The notes under the pieces are model-generated. The model made no database searches and was not told the origin of the DNA. It saw only the letters and a list, made by a program, of their open reading frames with translations. From the NCBI RefSeq assembly GCF_006335015.1, contig NZ_VDGT01000017.1:62001-126000 (forward strand): a stretch of DNA of 64,000 nucleotides. The letters run 5' to 3'. The stretch is from Streptomyces sedi (lineage in GTDB: Bacteria > Actinomycetota > Actinomycetes > Streptomycetales > Streptomycetaceae). The translations under genes were made by a program, and so were the position numbers. Positions 1-8,716 of the stretch are shown here, one piece after another; positions within the stretch are counted from its first letter, which is position 1; each line of letters starts with the position of its first letter.

Positions 1-1405
1 GCAGCAGCGCCAGATACATCGCGTCCGTGCCGTGGCGGTGCGGCCACAGCTGCACGTCGGGCCCGTCGCCCAGCTCGGGAACGCCGGGCAGCAGCGGGCG
101 GGCGTCGACGCGTTCGACCGCGATGTCGGTCAGTCCCTTGAGGACGTCGGCGACGACCAGCCGGGTCTCGCTGAGGTGCGGGGAGCAGGTGGCGTAGCCG
201 AGGACCCCGCCGGGGCGCAGCGCGGTGAGCCCGGCGCGCAGCAGGTCGCGCTGCTGGCCGGTGAGCCGGTCCAGGTCCTCCGGGCGGCGGCGCCAGCGGG
301 CCTCGGGGCGGCGGCGCAGGGCGCCGAGGCCCGTGCAGGGCACGTCGAGCAGCACGCGGTCGAACGTGCCCGGCCGCCAGGCGGGGCGGGCGGCGTCGGC
401 GACCAGCACCTGGTGGGGGCCGGGGTTGCCGGCCAGCGCGCGGGAGACCAACCGGGCGCGGTGTGGCTGGATTTCGCTGGCGACCAGGGCGGCGCCGCGT
501 TCGGCGGCGAGGGCGGCGAGGAGGGCGGCCTTGCCGCCGGGTCCCGCGCAGCCGTCGAGCCAGCGGCGGTCGGGCCCCTCGGCGAGCGGCGCGTTGGCCA
601 GGGCCAGGGCGACCAGCTGGCTGCCCTCGTCCTGGACGCCAGCGCGGCCCTCGACGACGGCCGGCACGGCGCCCGGCTCGCCGCCCTCGGCCAGCCGCAC
701 GGCCTGCGGCGACCAGCGTCCCGGCTCGGCGCCCTGGCCGGCCAGCAGCTCCTCAGGGGTGCTGCGCCCGGGGCGCGCGGCGAGCGTGACACGGGGGCGC
801 TCGTTGTCGGCGACCAGCAGGCGTTCGACCTCCTCGCGCTCCCCGCCCAGCGCGTCCCACAGGGCGCCGACCACCCAGCGCGGGTGGGCGTGGCGCAGTC
901 CGAGGTGGCCCTCGGGGTCGCGGTCGTAGGGGGGCGCCAGCAGCGTGATCCAGCCGTCCAGGTCGTGGGCGGTGACGCGGCGCAGCACGGCGTTGACGAA
1001 CTTGGCGCGGCCGTCGCCCACCACGCAGCGGGCCAGCTCGACGGTCGAGCTCACCGCCGCGTGGGTCGGGACGCGGGTGGCCAGCAGCTGGTGGGCGCCG
1101 AGCGAAAGCACGTCGAGGACGGGCGGGTCGACCTCGCGCAGCGGCCGGTCCACGCACTCGGCGAGGACCGCGTCATAGGTGCCCTGGTGGCGCAGGGTGC
1201 CGTAGACCAGCTCGGTGACGAAGGCGGCGTCCCGGTCGTCGAGGGTGCCCTCCCGCTTGGCGCGGGCGAGCAGCGGCGGCAGCGCCAGGTTGGCGTAGGC
1301 GTCGCGTTCGTCCACCGCGCGCAGCGCCTCGAAGGCGAGGATGCGCGCGGGGTCCCGCTGGGGACGGTGGTAGGGCTTGGACGGGCGGCGCTGCCGACTG
1401 CTCAC
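1..1405 (-). CDS. rsmB: 16S rRNA (cytosine-967-C5)-methyltransferase RsmB, 3' end cut by the window edge
   Basis: A SAM-dependent RNA methyltransferase of the RsmB/Sun family, which modifies C967 of 16S rRNA. The GTG start at 1405 gives 468 codons before the window ends; the stop lies outside. An N-terminal NusB-like domain occupies about residues 15-150 and the Rossmann methyltransferase follows. The SAM loop DGCAGPGGK is at 284-292. Both expected cysteines are present: Cys357 in the PC-TGLG motif and the catalytic-type Cys407 in YATCSP. GVQDEGSQL at about 256-264 is also typical of the family. The next gene upstream on the same strand is fmt, 97 bp away, the usual actinobacterial pairing of two translation-related genes. 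Family assignment is secure; the target base is inferred from the family. Confidence 0.93.
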   Translation of the reverse strand, partial: MSSRQRRPSKPYHRPQRDPARILAFEALRAVDERDAYANLALPPLLARAKREGTLDDRDAAFVTELVYGTLRHQGTYDAVLAECVDRPLREVDPPVLDVLSLGAHQLLATRVPTHAAVSSTVELARCVVGDGRAKFVNAVLRRVTAHDLDGWITLLAPPYDRDPEGHLGLRHAHPRWVVGALWDALGGEREEVERLLVADNERPRVTLAARPGRSTPEELLAGQGAEPGRWSPQAVRLAEGGEPGAVPAVVEGRAGVQDEGSQLVALALANAPLAEGPDRRWLDGCAGPGGKAALLAALAAERGAALVASEIQPHRARLVSRALAGNPGPHQVLVADAARPAWRPGTFDRVLLDVPCTGLGALRRRPEARWRRRPEDLDRLTGQQRDLLRAGLTALRPGGVLGYATCSPHLSETRLVVADVLKGLTDIAVERVDARPLLPGVPELGDGPDVQLWPHRHGTDAMYLALL

Positions 1406-1502
1406 GGAACGTTGACTCCGACGGTGTGCGGGGAACGGGGTTCGCGGGCCCTCCGCGCGGGTGGCGGACGGCCGTTTGTCCAGGGTACGGGGCGCGGGCC
1501 GG

Positions 1503-2435
1503 TCAGCCGCCGAGTCGTTCGCCCTCGGTGACGCGCACCCCGCGCGCCCAGTCGGCGGCCGGCATGGGCCGCTTGCCCTGCGGCTGGACCCAGGCCAGCT
1601 CGACGGGGTGGGAGCCGGTGCCGACCCGCACGGTGCGCTTGTCGGCTCGCAACTCGCCCGGCTCCAGGGCGGGTTGGTCGGGGAGCTGGCTGACCTGGCG
1701 CAGCTTGATCCGTTCGCCGCGGAACGTGCTCCAGGCGCCGGGCGCCGGGGTGCACGCGCGCACCACCCGGTCGACGCGGACGGCGGGTGCCGTCCAGTCG
1801 ACCTCGGCGTCGGCGACGTGGAGCTTGGGCGCGAGGCTGACGCCCTCGGCCGGCTGGGGTCGCGGGACGAGGGTGCCGTCCTCGATGCCGTCCATGGTGG
1901 CGGCCAGCAGCCCGGAACCGGCGAGCGCCAGCCGGGTCAGCAGGTCACCGCTGGTGTCGAGAGGGCGGACCTCCTCGGTGACCACGCCGTAGACGGGTCC
2001 GGAGTCCAGGCCCTCCTCGATCTGGAAGGTGCTCGCGCCGGTCATCTCGTCGCCGGCGAGCAGCGCGTGCTGCACGGGCGCGGCGCCGCGCCAGGCGGGC
2101 AGCAGCGAGAAGTGGAGGTTGACCCAGCCCCGGGCCGGCACGTCGAGCGCGGCCCTGGGCAGCAGGGCGCCGTAGGCGACCACCGGGCAGCAGTCGGGGG
2201 CGATCTCGGCCAGCCTGGCCAGGAACTCGGGCTCCTTGGGGCGGCGGGGGCGCAGGATCTCGATCCCGGCCTCGGCGGCCCGGTCGGCGATCGGGCTGGC
2301 GACCAGCCGGCGGCCACGGCCGGCGGGAGCGTCGGGGCGGGTGACCACGGCGACGACCTCGTGCCGGTCGGACGCCAGCAGGGCGTCCAGCGCGGGAACG
2401 GCGACCTCGGGGGTGCCTGCGAAGACCAGCCTCAT
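1503..2435 (-). CDS. fmt: methionyl-tRNA formyltransferase
   Basis: Transfers a formyl group from 10-formyl-tetrahydrofolate to Met-tRNAfMet, making the initiator tRNA. The product is 310 residues, the normal family length. The catalytic residues fall at the same numbers as in E. coli Fmt: Asn106 and His108 in VNLHFSLLP, and Asp144 in GLDSGPVYG. The SLLPAWRGAAP formyl-donor motif is at 110-120. The ATG at 2435 is chosen because the protein then opens with the family start MRLVFAGTP and a GAGGAG ribosome binding site lies just upstream; the frame stays open further upstream but is not family-like. A possible -10 (TAGACT on the minus strand) sits at 2534-2539. It is followed on the same strand by rsmB. 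Confidence 0.96.
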   Translation of the reverse strand: MRLVFAGTPEVAVPALDALLASDRHEVVAVVTRPDAPAGRGRRLVASPIADRAAEAGIEILRPRRPKEPEFLARLAEIAPDCCPVVAYGALLPRAALDVPARGWVNLHFSLLPAWRGAAPVQHALLAGDEMTGASTFQIEEGLDSGPVYGVVTEEVRPLDTSGDLLTRLALAGSGLLAATMDGIEDGTLVPRPQPAEGVSLAPKLHVADAEVDWTAPAVRVDRVVRACTPAPGAWSTFRGERIKLRQVSQLPDQPALEPGELRADKRTVRVGTGSHPVELAWVQPQGKRPMPAADWARGVRVTEGERLGG

Positions 2436-2745
2436 TCTGCGCTCCTCAGCGGTGGTGCGAGCCTCATCGTGCGTGGGTGACCTCTCGGACGAATCTCCAA
2501 CGGAACCCCGGCGAACGGGGTGAGCGCCCGCAGAGTCTACGTTCCACGGCGAGGTGGTGCGCCCGGGGGCATCGGGGGGCGCAGGGTCGGTGGGCGTGCG
2601 CTCCGCCGTGTTGACGATGCGCGGCGAGGGCGTGACCCCGGCGCCTTGTGACGCGTTGGGCAAGGGAGTCGGTCAATGGATGTTGACCGTCGGCGGGGCC
2701 GCCACGCCCTGTCCCTTCCTTTCCGCCGGTTCGAGAGGCTTGTTC
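2436..2745. other. divergent intergenic region between fmt and the HTH gene
   Basis: 310 bp between two divergently read genes. It must hold promoters for both. I see a plausible -10 for fmt (TAGACT, minus strand, 2534-2539) and a GAGAGG ribosome binding site for the plus-strand gene at 2733-2738. Open reading continues through it in several frames, but with no family-like content. Confidence 0.5.
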
Positions 2746-3249
2746 ATGGCCGACCACGCCACCCCTGACGCTCAGGCGCGGGCCAGCCTGCATCTGCTGG
2801 TACGCGATATCGAGCGGGTACGCCGCCAGGTGGACGCCCTGCGTACGCTCACCGCGCAGTTGGGCAACGTCTACCGACCACGCCGCACCGGCCCCTCGGC
2901 CGGTTTCGTGGTCTACGGCCGCGCTCCCGCGCCCACCGTGCGACTGGCGCAGGAGTTGCGCGACAGCGTCGAGGCGCTGGTCACGGCGGCGGTCGACTTC
3001 GACCGTTCGCTGGGCTTCTCCTGGGACGCGGTGGGTTCGGCGCTGGGGGTCACCAAGCAGGCGGTGCACCGGCGTTACGGCGCGCGGCGGCCGGTGTCGC
3101 CGCCGCCGGCCGGGGGACGGGAGGCCCCGGTCGGCACGGTGAGCGCCCCCGCGGTCCCGGCGGCGCGCCGGGCCCAGCCGGCGCCGACCGCCGCCGCGCA
3201 GGCGTCGGGGTCCGAGGCGCACAGTCTTCCCGGCCAGCGCGGCGGCTGA
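2746..3249 (+). CDS. small helix-turn-helix protein of unknown function
   Basis: A 167-residue protein. The ATG at 2746 is preferred because GAGAGG lies 8 bases upstream and the residues from MADHATP onward look globular, whereas the earlier open frame is glycine/proline noise. Residues 10-85 are rich in hydrophobic and Arg/Glu heptad-like helix. Residues 92-111 (SWDAVGSALGVTKQAVHRRY) form a clear helix-turn-helix of the kind in small sigma-like or MerR-like regulators. The C-terminal 50 residues are Pro/Ala-rich and probably disordered. It sits alone on the plus strand between fmt and priA and converges on priA. A DNA-binding role is inferred only from the HTH; no partner or target can be read from the sequence. 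Confidence 0.8.
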   Translation: MADHATPDAQARASLHLLVRDIERVRRQVDALRTLTAQLGNVYRPRRTGPSAGFVVYGRAPAPTVRLAQELRDSVEALVTAAVDFDRSLGFSWDAVGSALGVTKQAVHRRYGARRPVSPPPAGGREAPVGTVSAPAVPAARRAQPAPTAAAQASGSEAHSLPGQRGG

Positions 3250-3269
3250 CCGCGCTCGGCGCGGACCGG

Positions 3270-3285
3270 TCCCGGCCGGCCGGGA
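3270..3285. terminator. GC palindrome between convergent genes, possible bidirectional terminator
   Basis: A perfect 16-base self-complementary sequence TCCCGGCCGGCCGGGA lies in the 77-bp gap between the ends of the HTH gene and priA. There is no U-tract, as is common in high-GC actinobacteria. Its placement between convergent genes is the main support. Confidence 0.35.
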
Positions 3286-3326
3286 GCCGCCGTCGTCCCG
3301 CCCGCCGGCGCCCGGCCGGTGGGCGG

Positions 3327-5489
3327 TCAGCCGATGTCGTCCGGGTCCATCCGGACCCAGGCCGGGGGCCCCTCGCGGTGGGTGAGGCGGTGGGCCCGCG
3401 CCGTCTTCAGCGCGGCGGCCAGCGCGCCGCCCTCGTCGGGGGGGACGCGGACCAGCACGCGGTCCCACTGCTCGCCGGCCGGCGGCTCCCCCGTCCTGCG
3501 GGGGCGCCCGGCCGGGGGTACCGGCAGCGGCACCGGGCCCAACACGTCGGCGGTGGAGGGGAGTTCGGCGACGGAGAGCAGCCCGGCCACCGCCTCGGGC
3601 GGCCCCGTGACCGCCGCCATCCGGGAGACCGGTGGGAAGCCGAGCGCCTCCCGGTCGGCCAGCTCGCGCAGCGCGTGCCCGGCCGGGTCCCAGCGGACCA
3701 GCGACTGCACCGGCCGCAGCGTCGGCTCCGCCAACGCCACCGCGACGCCGCCCGCTTCCCGCCCCCTGGCCAGCGCAGCCGCGTTGAGCCAGCGGCGCAA
3801 CGCCTCCTCGCCGGCCCGCAGGTCGGGGCGGCCCAGCAGCGCCCAGCCGTCGAGCAGCAGCACGGCCGCGTAGCCCGGGCCCTCGGCGACCGGCTCGGCC
3901 CCGGGGGTGCTGACGACCAGCGCCGGCTCGTCCGGCACGGTGGCCAGCACATGGTCCCGGCCCGAGGTGCGCACCGGCACACCGGGGAAGGCGCGGCCCA
4001 ACTCCTCGGCGGTGCGCCGCGCGCCGATCACCACGGCCCGCAGCCGCGGCCCGCCGCACTCCTCGCAGTGCCAGTCCGCCCGGGCCGTGCCGCACCAGCC
4101 GCAGCGCAGCTCCTCCCCCTCGCCGACCGACACCAGCGGCCCCCGGCAGCCCGCGCAGCGCGCCGGCTCGCGGCAGCGGGCGCAGGCCAGCCGGGGCGCG
4201 TACCCGCGGCGCGGCACCTGGACCAGCACCGGCCCGCTGGCCAGCCCGTCGCGCAGCGCCCGCCAGGCCAGCGTCGGCAGCCGCGCGAACCGCGCGCCCT
4301 CGTCCCGCGCCTCGTCCTCCTCCGCGACGGTGCGCAGCAGCGGGGCGGCCGTGCGGAGGGTCTCCCGCGCCGGCGCCAACGGCCTGGCCCAGCCGCCGCG
4401 CACCAGCCGCGCCGCCTCGGCCGAGTGGGCGTGGCCGCCCAGCAGCAGCCCCGCGTCCTGCTGGGCGGCGCGCAGCAACAGCACGTCGCGGGCGTGCGGT
4501 TGGGGCGCGTGCACGTCGCGGTGTGCCGGGTCGCCGTCGTCCCAGAGGGCGACGAGCCCCAACGAGCGGACCGGCGCGAACATCGCGGCCCTGGTGCCGA
4601 CGACGCAGCGCACCGCCCCCCGGTGGAGGGTGAGCCACCGCCGGTAGCGCGCCTCGGGGCCGGAGTCGGCGGTCAGCAGCACATGGTGGCCGGCGCCGAG
4701 CAGCGCGGTCAGCGCCTCGTCGACGCGGGCGGCGGCCCGGCCGTCGGGCAGCACGGCGAGCGCCCCGCGCCCGGAGGCGAGGGTGGTGGCCAGCGCGGTC
4801 GCCAGCTCCGCCGGCCACCCGGGGCCCGGGAGCGCGCTCCACACCGCTCGGGGCACGCGCCCCTCGGCGAGCGCCGTCAGAAAGGCAGCGCCGTGCGGGT
4901 AACGCGTCCATCCGCCGGGCTCGGGCAGCTCGGGCGGCGGGGCCGGCTCGGGCGTCGACGCGCGTTCGGCCCTGGCCATCCGGGGCGGGATCGCCAGCCG
5001 CACCACGTCGGCCAACGCCCCGGCGCAGCGGTCGGCGACGGCGCGGCAGAGCGCCAACAGCTCGGGGGTGAGCACCGGTTCGGGCGAGAGCACCTGCGCC
5101 AGCGGGGCGAGCACCCCGGTGAAGTCGCTGTCGGCGCGGCGCTCCACCACGTACCCGTTGACCAGGCCGCCGCCCTCGCGTCTCCCCTCGCGCTGGCCCG
5201 CGCCGAACCGGACGCGGACCCTGACGCCGGGCCGCGCGTCGGCGTCGAGCGCGGCGGGAACCGCGTAGTCGAAGCAGCGGTCGAGATGGATCAGCCCCTT
5301 GTCGACCAGGACGCGGGCGACCGGGAGCCGCTCGGCGAGCGGGGCGTTCCGCCAGGTCCTGGGCCTGGCCCGGGGCAGCGCGCGCTCCCGGACGGCGGCC
5401 CTGATCAACGCGAGCTGCTCGGGCCCCTCCTCGGGGTGCGACTTCTCCGGACGGTCCTCCGGACGCGACGAAGCGCCGGCCTCACTCAT
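3327..5489 (-). CDS. priA: PriA-like primosomal protein N' with degenerate helicase motifs
   Basis: 720 residues, matching the actinobacterial PriA family in the replication-restart context. The N-terminal DNA-binding domain (about 55-165) and the C-terminal domains are recognisable. The zinc-binding insert is intact, with cysteine pairs at about 436/439, 445/448, 463/466 and 475/478. The motor is not: where a Walker A P-loop is expected (about 222-245) there is no GxxGxGKT, and the DEEH box is replaced by WDDGD at 316-320. Loss of the ATPase motifs is known for actinobacterial PriA, so the protein is probably a DNA-binding or scaffold factor without helicase activity. The next gene upstream is metK, 71 bp away. 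Long open frames on the opposite strand here are GC-skew artefacts. Confidence 0.88.
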   Translation of the reverse strand: MSEAGASSRPEDRPEKSHPEEGPEQLALIRAAVRERALPRARPRTWRNAPLAERLPVARVLVDKGLIHLDRCFDYAVPAALDADARPGVRVRVRFGAGQREGRREGGGLVNGYVVERRADSDFTGVLAPLAQVLSPEPVLTPELLALCRAVADRCAGALADVVRLAIPPRMARAERASTPEPAPPPELPEPGGWTRYPHGAAFLTALAEGRVPRAVWSALPGPGWPAELATALATTLASGRGALAVLPDGRAAARVDEALTALLGAGHHVLLTADSGPEARYRRWLTLHRGAVRCVVGTRAAMFAPVRSLGLVALWDDGDPAHRDVHAPQPHARDVLLLRAAQQDAGLLLGGHAHSAEAARLVRGGWARPLAPARETLRTAAPLLRTVAEEDEARDEGARFARLPTLAWRALRDGLASGPVLVQVPRRGYAPRLACARCREPARCAGCRGPLVSVGEGEELRCGWCGTARADWHCEECGGPRLRAVVIGARRTAEELGRAFPGVPVRTSGRDHVLATVPDEPALVVSTPGAEPVAEGPGYAAVLLLDGWALLGRPDLRAGEEALRRWLNAAALARGREAGGVAVALAEPTLRPVQSLVRWDPAGHALRELADREALGFPPVSRMAAVTGPPEAVAGLLSVAELPSTADVLGPVPLPVPPAGRPRRTGEPPAGEQWDRVLVRVPPDEGGALAAALKTARAHRLTHREGPPAWVRMDPDDIG

Positions 5490-5522
5490 CCGGCCAGTAC
5501 ATCAGACGGCTCGGACAGTGCG

Positions 5523-5539
5523 GCCGGCGCTTCGCCGGC
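5523..5539 (-). terminator. hairpin downstream of metK, weak terminator candidate
   Basis: GCCGGCG and CGCCGGC form a 7-bp stem with a 3-nt loop, 22 bases after the metK stop and before priA. There is no U-tract, so it may only attenuate read-through into priA. Confidence 0.3.
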
Positions 5540-5560
5540 GAAGGCCCCGGGGCCGCCGGC

Positions 5561-6769
5561 TCAGAGCCCGGCGGCGGTGCGCAGCGCGTCCACGCGGTCG
5601 GTGCGCTCCCAGGTGAAGTCGGCCAGCTCACGGCCGAAGTGGCCGTAGGCGGCGGTCTGGGCGTAGATCGGGCGCATCAGGTCCAGGTCGCGGATGATCG
5701 CGGCGGGGCGCAGGTCGAAGACCTCCGTGATGGCCTGCTCGATCCGCTCGGCCGGGACGGAGGCCGTGCCGAAGGTCTCGACAAAGAGGCCGACGGGCTC
5801 CGCCTTGCCGATGGCGTAGGCGACCTGCACCTCGCAGCGGGTGGCCAGGCCGGCGGCGACCACGTTCTTGGCGACCCAGCGCATGGCGTAGGCGGCGGAA
5901 CGGTCCACCTTCGACGGGTCCTTGCCGGAGAAGGCGCCGCCGCCGTGGCGGGCCATGCCGCCGTAGGTGTCGATGATGATCTTGCGTCCGGTCAGCCCGG
6001 CGTCGCCCATCGGGCCGCCGATCTCGAACCGGCCGGTCGGGTTGACCAGGAGGCGGTAGTTCTCCGTGTCGAGCTTGATGCCGTCGGTGAGCAGCGCCTT
6101 GAGCTCGGGCTCGACCACGAACTCCTGGATGTCGGGCGCCAGCAGCGAGTCGAGGTCGATGTCGGAGGCGTGCTGGCTGGAAACCACCACGGTGTCCAGG
6201 CGGGCGGCCTTGTCGCCGTCGTACTCGATGGTGACCTGGGTCTTCCCGTCGGGGCGCAGGTAGGGAATGGTGCCGTTCCTGCGGACCTCGGAGAGGCGGC
6301 TGGAGAGGCGGTGCGCCAGCCGGATGGGGAGCGGCATCAGCTCGGGGGTCTCGTCGCAGGCGTACCCGAACATCAGGCCCTGGTCGCCCGCGCCCTGCTT
6401 CTCCAGGTCGTCCTCGGTGCCGCCGACGCGGGACTCGTAGGCGTCGTCGACGCCCTGCGCGATGTCGGGAGACTGGGCGCCGATGGACACCGAGACACCG
6501 CAGGAGGCACCGTCGAAGCCCTTCTTCGACGAGTCGTAGCCGATCTCCAGGATCTTGTTCCGCACCAGGGTGGCGATGTCGGCGTAGGCCTTGGTGGTGA
6601 CCTCACCCGCGACATGGACCAGTCCGGTGGTGATCATGGTCTCGACGGCGACCCGGGAGGCCGGGTCCTCGGTGAGAAGGGCGTCCAGAATGGTGTCGCT
6701 GATCTGGTCGGCGATCTTGTCCGGGTGGCCCTCGGTCACGGACTCTGAGGTGAACAGACGACGGGACAC
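5561..6769 (-). CDS. metK: S-adenosylmethionine synthase
   Basis: Makes S-adenosylmethionine from methionine and ATP in the cytosol. The product is 402 residues, normal for the family. Signature motifs are present: GHPDK near residue 14 (ATP and metal binding), GAGDQG near 125, and the GGGAFSGKDPSKVDRS loop in the C-terminal third. The GTG at 6769 is chosen because the protein opens with the family sequence RRLFTSESVTEGHPDK and GGGAG lies about 8 bases upstream. A plausible -10 (TACACT, minus strand, 6841-6846) would give a leader of about 65 nt. I looked for a SAM riboswitch in that leader and saw no convincing fold. coaBC lies upstream on the same strand, so two adjacent genes feed cofactor synthesis. 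Confidence 0.97.
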   Translation of the reverse strand: MSRRLFTSESVTEGHPDKIADQISDTILDALLTEDPASRVAVETMITTGLVHVAGEVTTKAYADIATLVRNKILEIGYDSSKKGFDGASCGVSVSIGAQSPDIAQGVDDAYESRVGGTEDDLEKQGAGDQGLMFGYACDETPELMPLPIRLAHRLSSRLSEVRRNGTIPYLRPDGKTQVTIEYDGDKAARLDTVVVSSQHASDIDLDSLLAPDIQEFVVEPELKALLTDGIKLDTENYRLLVNPTGRFEIGGPMGDAGLTGRKIIIDTYGGMARHGGGAFSGKDPSKVDRSAAYAMRWVAKNVVAAGLATRCEVQVAYAIGKAEPVGLFVETFGTASVPAERIEQAITEVFDLRPAAIIRDLDLMRPIYAQTAAYGHFGRELADFTWERTDRVDALRTAAGL

Positions 6770-6960
6770 AACGCTCCCTGGGGTTGCAGCGGCTGCTGAC
6801 TATGCTTCCGAGCCCGGTGGGACCCGACTCGGCATCGCACAGTGTATCCGCAGAGGGCTCCTCGGGCAGAGTGATCCACGGATGGATTCCGGCGCGCACC
6901 TCGGACGCGCACCCCGGCGTACGCGCCGGCGAGCGCCGGCGGACACGCCGCCGGGGGCGT

Positions 6961-8172
6961 TCAGCGCGTCGGGGAACGGCGCAGCACGGCGTCCCAGAGC
7001 CGGTCGGCGAGGGCTTCCTTGGGTCCGAGCGGGACGGGGGTCTCGCCGCCGTCGGCGTCCAGGATGACGGCCTCGTTCTCGTCGGTGCCGAACGCGAGCC
7101 CGCCGCCGACCTCGTTGACCACCAGCAGGTCGCAGCCCTTGCGGGCGAGCTTGGCGCGCCCGCCGGCCAGCACGTTCTCCGTCTCGGCGGCGAAGCCGAC
7201 GACCAGCTGTCCCGGGCGGCGCTCGGCGGACAGCTCGGCCAGGATGTCGGCGTTGCGCACCAGCGCGATGGGGTCGGGCTCGACGCCGTCGCGCTTCTTG
7301 ATCTTCTGCCCGACGGTGTGGGCCGGACGGAAGTCGGCGACGGCCGCCGCCATCACCAACACGTCGGCCCCGGCAGCCTCCCGGCGCATCGCGGCGCGCA
7401 ACTCCTCGGCGCTGCCGACGCGTTCCACCCGGACGCCGGCGGGGTCCGGCAGCGCGGTGTTCGCGGCGACCAGGGTGACCTCGGCGCCCCTGGCCTGGGC
7501 GGTGCGGGCCAGGGCGTAGCCCTGCTTGCCCGAGGAGTGGTTACCGAGATAGCGGACCGGGTCCAACGGCTCCCTGGTGCCGCCCGCGCTGATCACCACG
7601 CGGCGGCCGGCCAGGTCGGCGGTCTCGGCCGCCGCGCCGCGCGCCAGCACGCGGCGGGCCACGTCGAAGAGCGCGGCCGGGTCCGGCAGCCGGCCCTTGC
7701 CTGTGTCGGCGCCGGTCAGCCGGCCGACGTCCGGCTCCACGACCAGCGCGCCGCGCTCGCGGAGGGTGGCGACGTTGGCCACGGTCGCCGGGTGCTCCCA
7801 CATCTCGGTGTGCATGGCGGGGGCGAGGACGACGGGGGCGCGGGTGGTCAGCAGCACGTTGGTCAGCAGGTCGTCCGCGCGCCCGGTGGCCGCCCTGGCC
7901 AGCAGGTCGGCGGTGGCGGGCGCGATCACCACGAGGTCGGCCTCCCGGCCGATCCGCACGTGCGGCACCTCGGCCACGTCGTCCCAGACCTCGGTGTGGA
8001 CGGGGCGCCCGGAGAGCGCCGCCCAGGTGGGGGCGCCGACGAAACGCAGCGCGGAGGCGGTGGGCACCACGCGCACCGCGTGTCCCGACTCGGTGAACAG
8101 GCGCAGCAGCTCGCACGCCTTGTAGGCGGCGATGCCGCCGCCCACGCCCAGCACGACCTCGGGCCGACCCAT
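6961..8172 (-). CDS. coaBC: bifunctional phosphopantothenoylcysteine decarboxylase / phosphopantothenate-cysteine ligase
   Basis: Catalyses two consecutive steps of coenzyme A synthesis. 403 residues from the ATG at 8172, which follows AGGGGA by 7 bases and opens with the CoaC flavin-binding start VLGVGGGIAAYK. The CoaC half (about 1-180) has the expected His in PHVRIGREAD and the IAPATADLLAR flavin loop. The decarboxylase cysteine seen in E. coli is absent from the equivalent stretch (RLTGADTGKGR), which appears typical of actinobacteria. The CoaB half (about 185-403) has SAGGTREPLDPVRYLGNHSSG and the nucleotide-binding KIKKRDG. rpoZ and gmk lie upstream on the same strand. A perfect 12-bp tandem duplication lies directly ahead of the ribosome binding site. 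Confidence 0.95.
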   Translation of the reverse strand: MGRPEVVLGVGGGIAAYKACELLRLFTESGHAVRVVPTASALRFVGAPTWAALSGRPVHTEVWDDVAEVPHVRIGREADLVVIAPATADLLARAATGRADDLLTNVLLTTRAPVVLAPAMHTEMWEHPATVANVATLRERGALVVEPDVGRLTGADTGKGRLPDPAALFDVARRVLARGAAAETADLAGRRVVISAGGTREPLDPVRYLGNHSSGKQGYALARTAQARGAEVTLVAANTALPDPAGVRVERVGSAEELRAAMRREAAGADVLVMAAAVADFRPAHTVGQKIKKRDGVEPDPIALVRNADILAELSAERRPGQLVVGFAAETENVLAGGRAKLARKGCDLLVVNEVGGGLAFGTDENEAVILDADGGETPVPLGPKEALADRLWDAVLRRSPTR

Positions 8173-8183
8173 GGCCTGTCCCC

Positions 8184-8207
8184 TTTCCCTGGAGTTTTCC
8201 CTGGAGT
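8184..8207. repeat. 12-bp tandem duplication in the coaBC leader
   Basis: Two perfect head-to-tail copies of TTTCCCTGGAGT (8184-8195 and 8196-8207), read as ACTCCAGGGAAA on the coding strand. They end immediately before the coaBC ribosome binding site, so copy number could alter the mRNA leader. Confidence 0.8.
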
Positions 8208-8384
8208 CCGGAGCCCCCGCGCGCACGGCGAGGGAAAGGCCCGGTGAACGGGCCACTCGCGCGGATCCCCGCGCCCCCGGGCTTCGGGGACACGGGGAAC
8301 CGCGCGCGTCACGAGTGGCGGACCGCCGACGGCAACGGCGCCGAGGCCCGTGGAACGGGCACGGGGCCGCGCTCCGGAAGAGGG

Positions 8385-8657
8385 CTAGTCGGTGGCGCCC
8401 TCGATGGCCTCGGAGGTGAGCAGACCGGCGTTGATCTCGCGGAGCGAGATGGACAGCGGCTTCTCGTGGACATGGGTGTCCACCAGCGGCCCGACGTACT
8501 CCAGCAGGCCCTCGCCCAGCTGCGAGTAGTACGCGTTGATCTGGCGGGCCCGCTTGGCCGCGTAGATCACCAGGCTGTACTTGGAGTCGGTCGCCTCAAG
8601 CAGCTCGTCGATCGGCGGGTTGATGATGCCCTCGGGCGTGGTGATGGAAGAGGACAC
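8385..8657 (-). CDS. rpoZ: RNA polymerase omega subunit
   Basis: The smallest core subunit of RNA polymerase, which helps assemble and stabilise beta-prime. 90 residues from the GTG at 8657, the usual Streptomyces length, with GGAAGG about 8 bases upstream. The central ATDSKYSLVIYAAKRARQIN (about 24-43) is the classic omega helix. The C-terminal half carries the actinobacterial extension ending EAIEGATD. It lies 59 bp downstream of gmk on the same strand, the common gmk-rpoZ pair linking GTP supply, stringent control and RNA polymerase, and it precedes coaBC. Confidence 0.97.
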   Translation of the reverse strand: MSSSITTPEGIINPPIDELLEATDSKYSLVIYAAKRARQINAYYSQLGEGLLEYVGPLVDTHVHEKPLSISLREINAGLLTSEAIEGATD

Positions 8658-8716
8658 GCTCTGCCTTCCGGTGGGTTTCGGGGGACCTCGGCCGATGGAC
8701 GGCGCGGCCCCCGGGA

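Noticed and set aside
6770..6960. SAM riboswitch ahead of metK
   Set aside because: The leader is short (about 65 nt from the likely promoter) and I could not build the conserved helices or pseudoknot of known SAM riboswitch classes.
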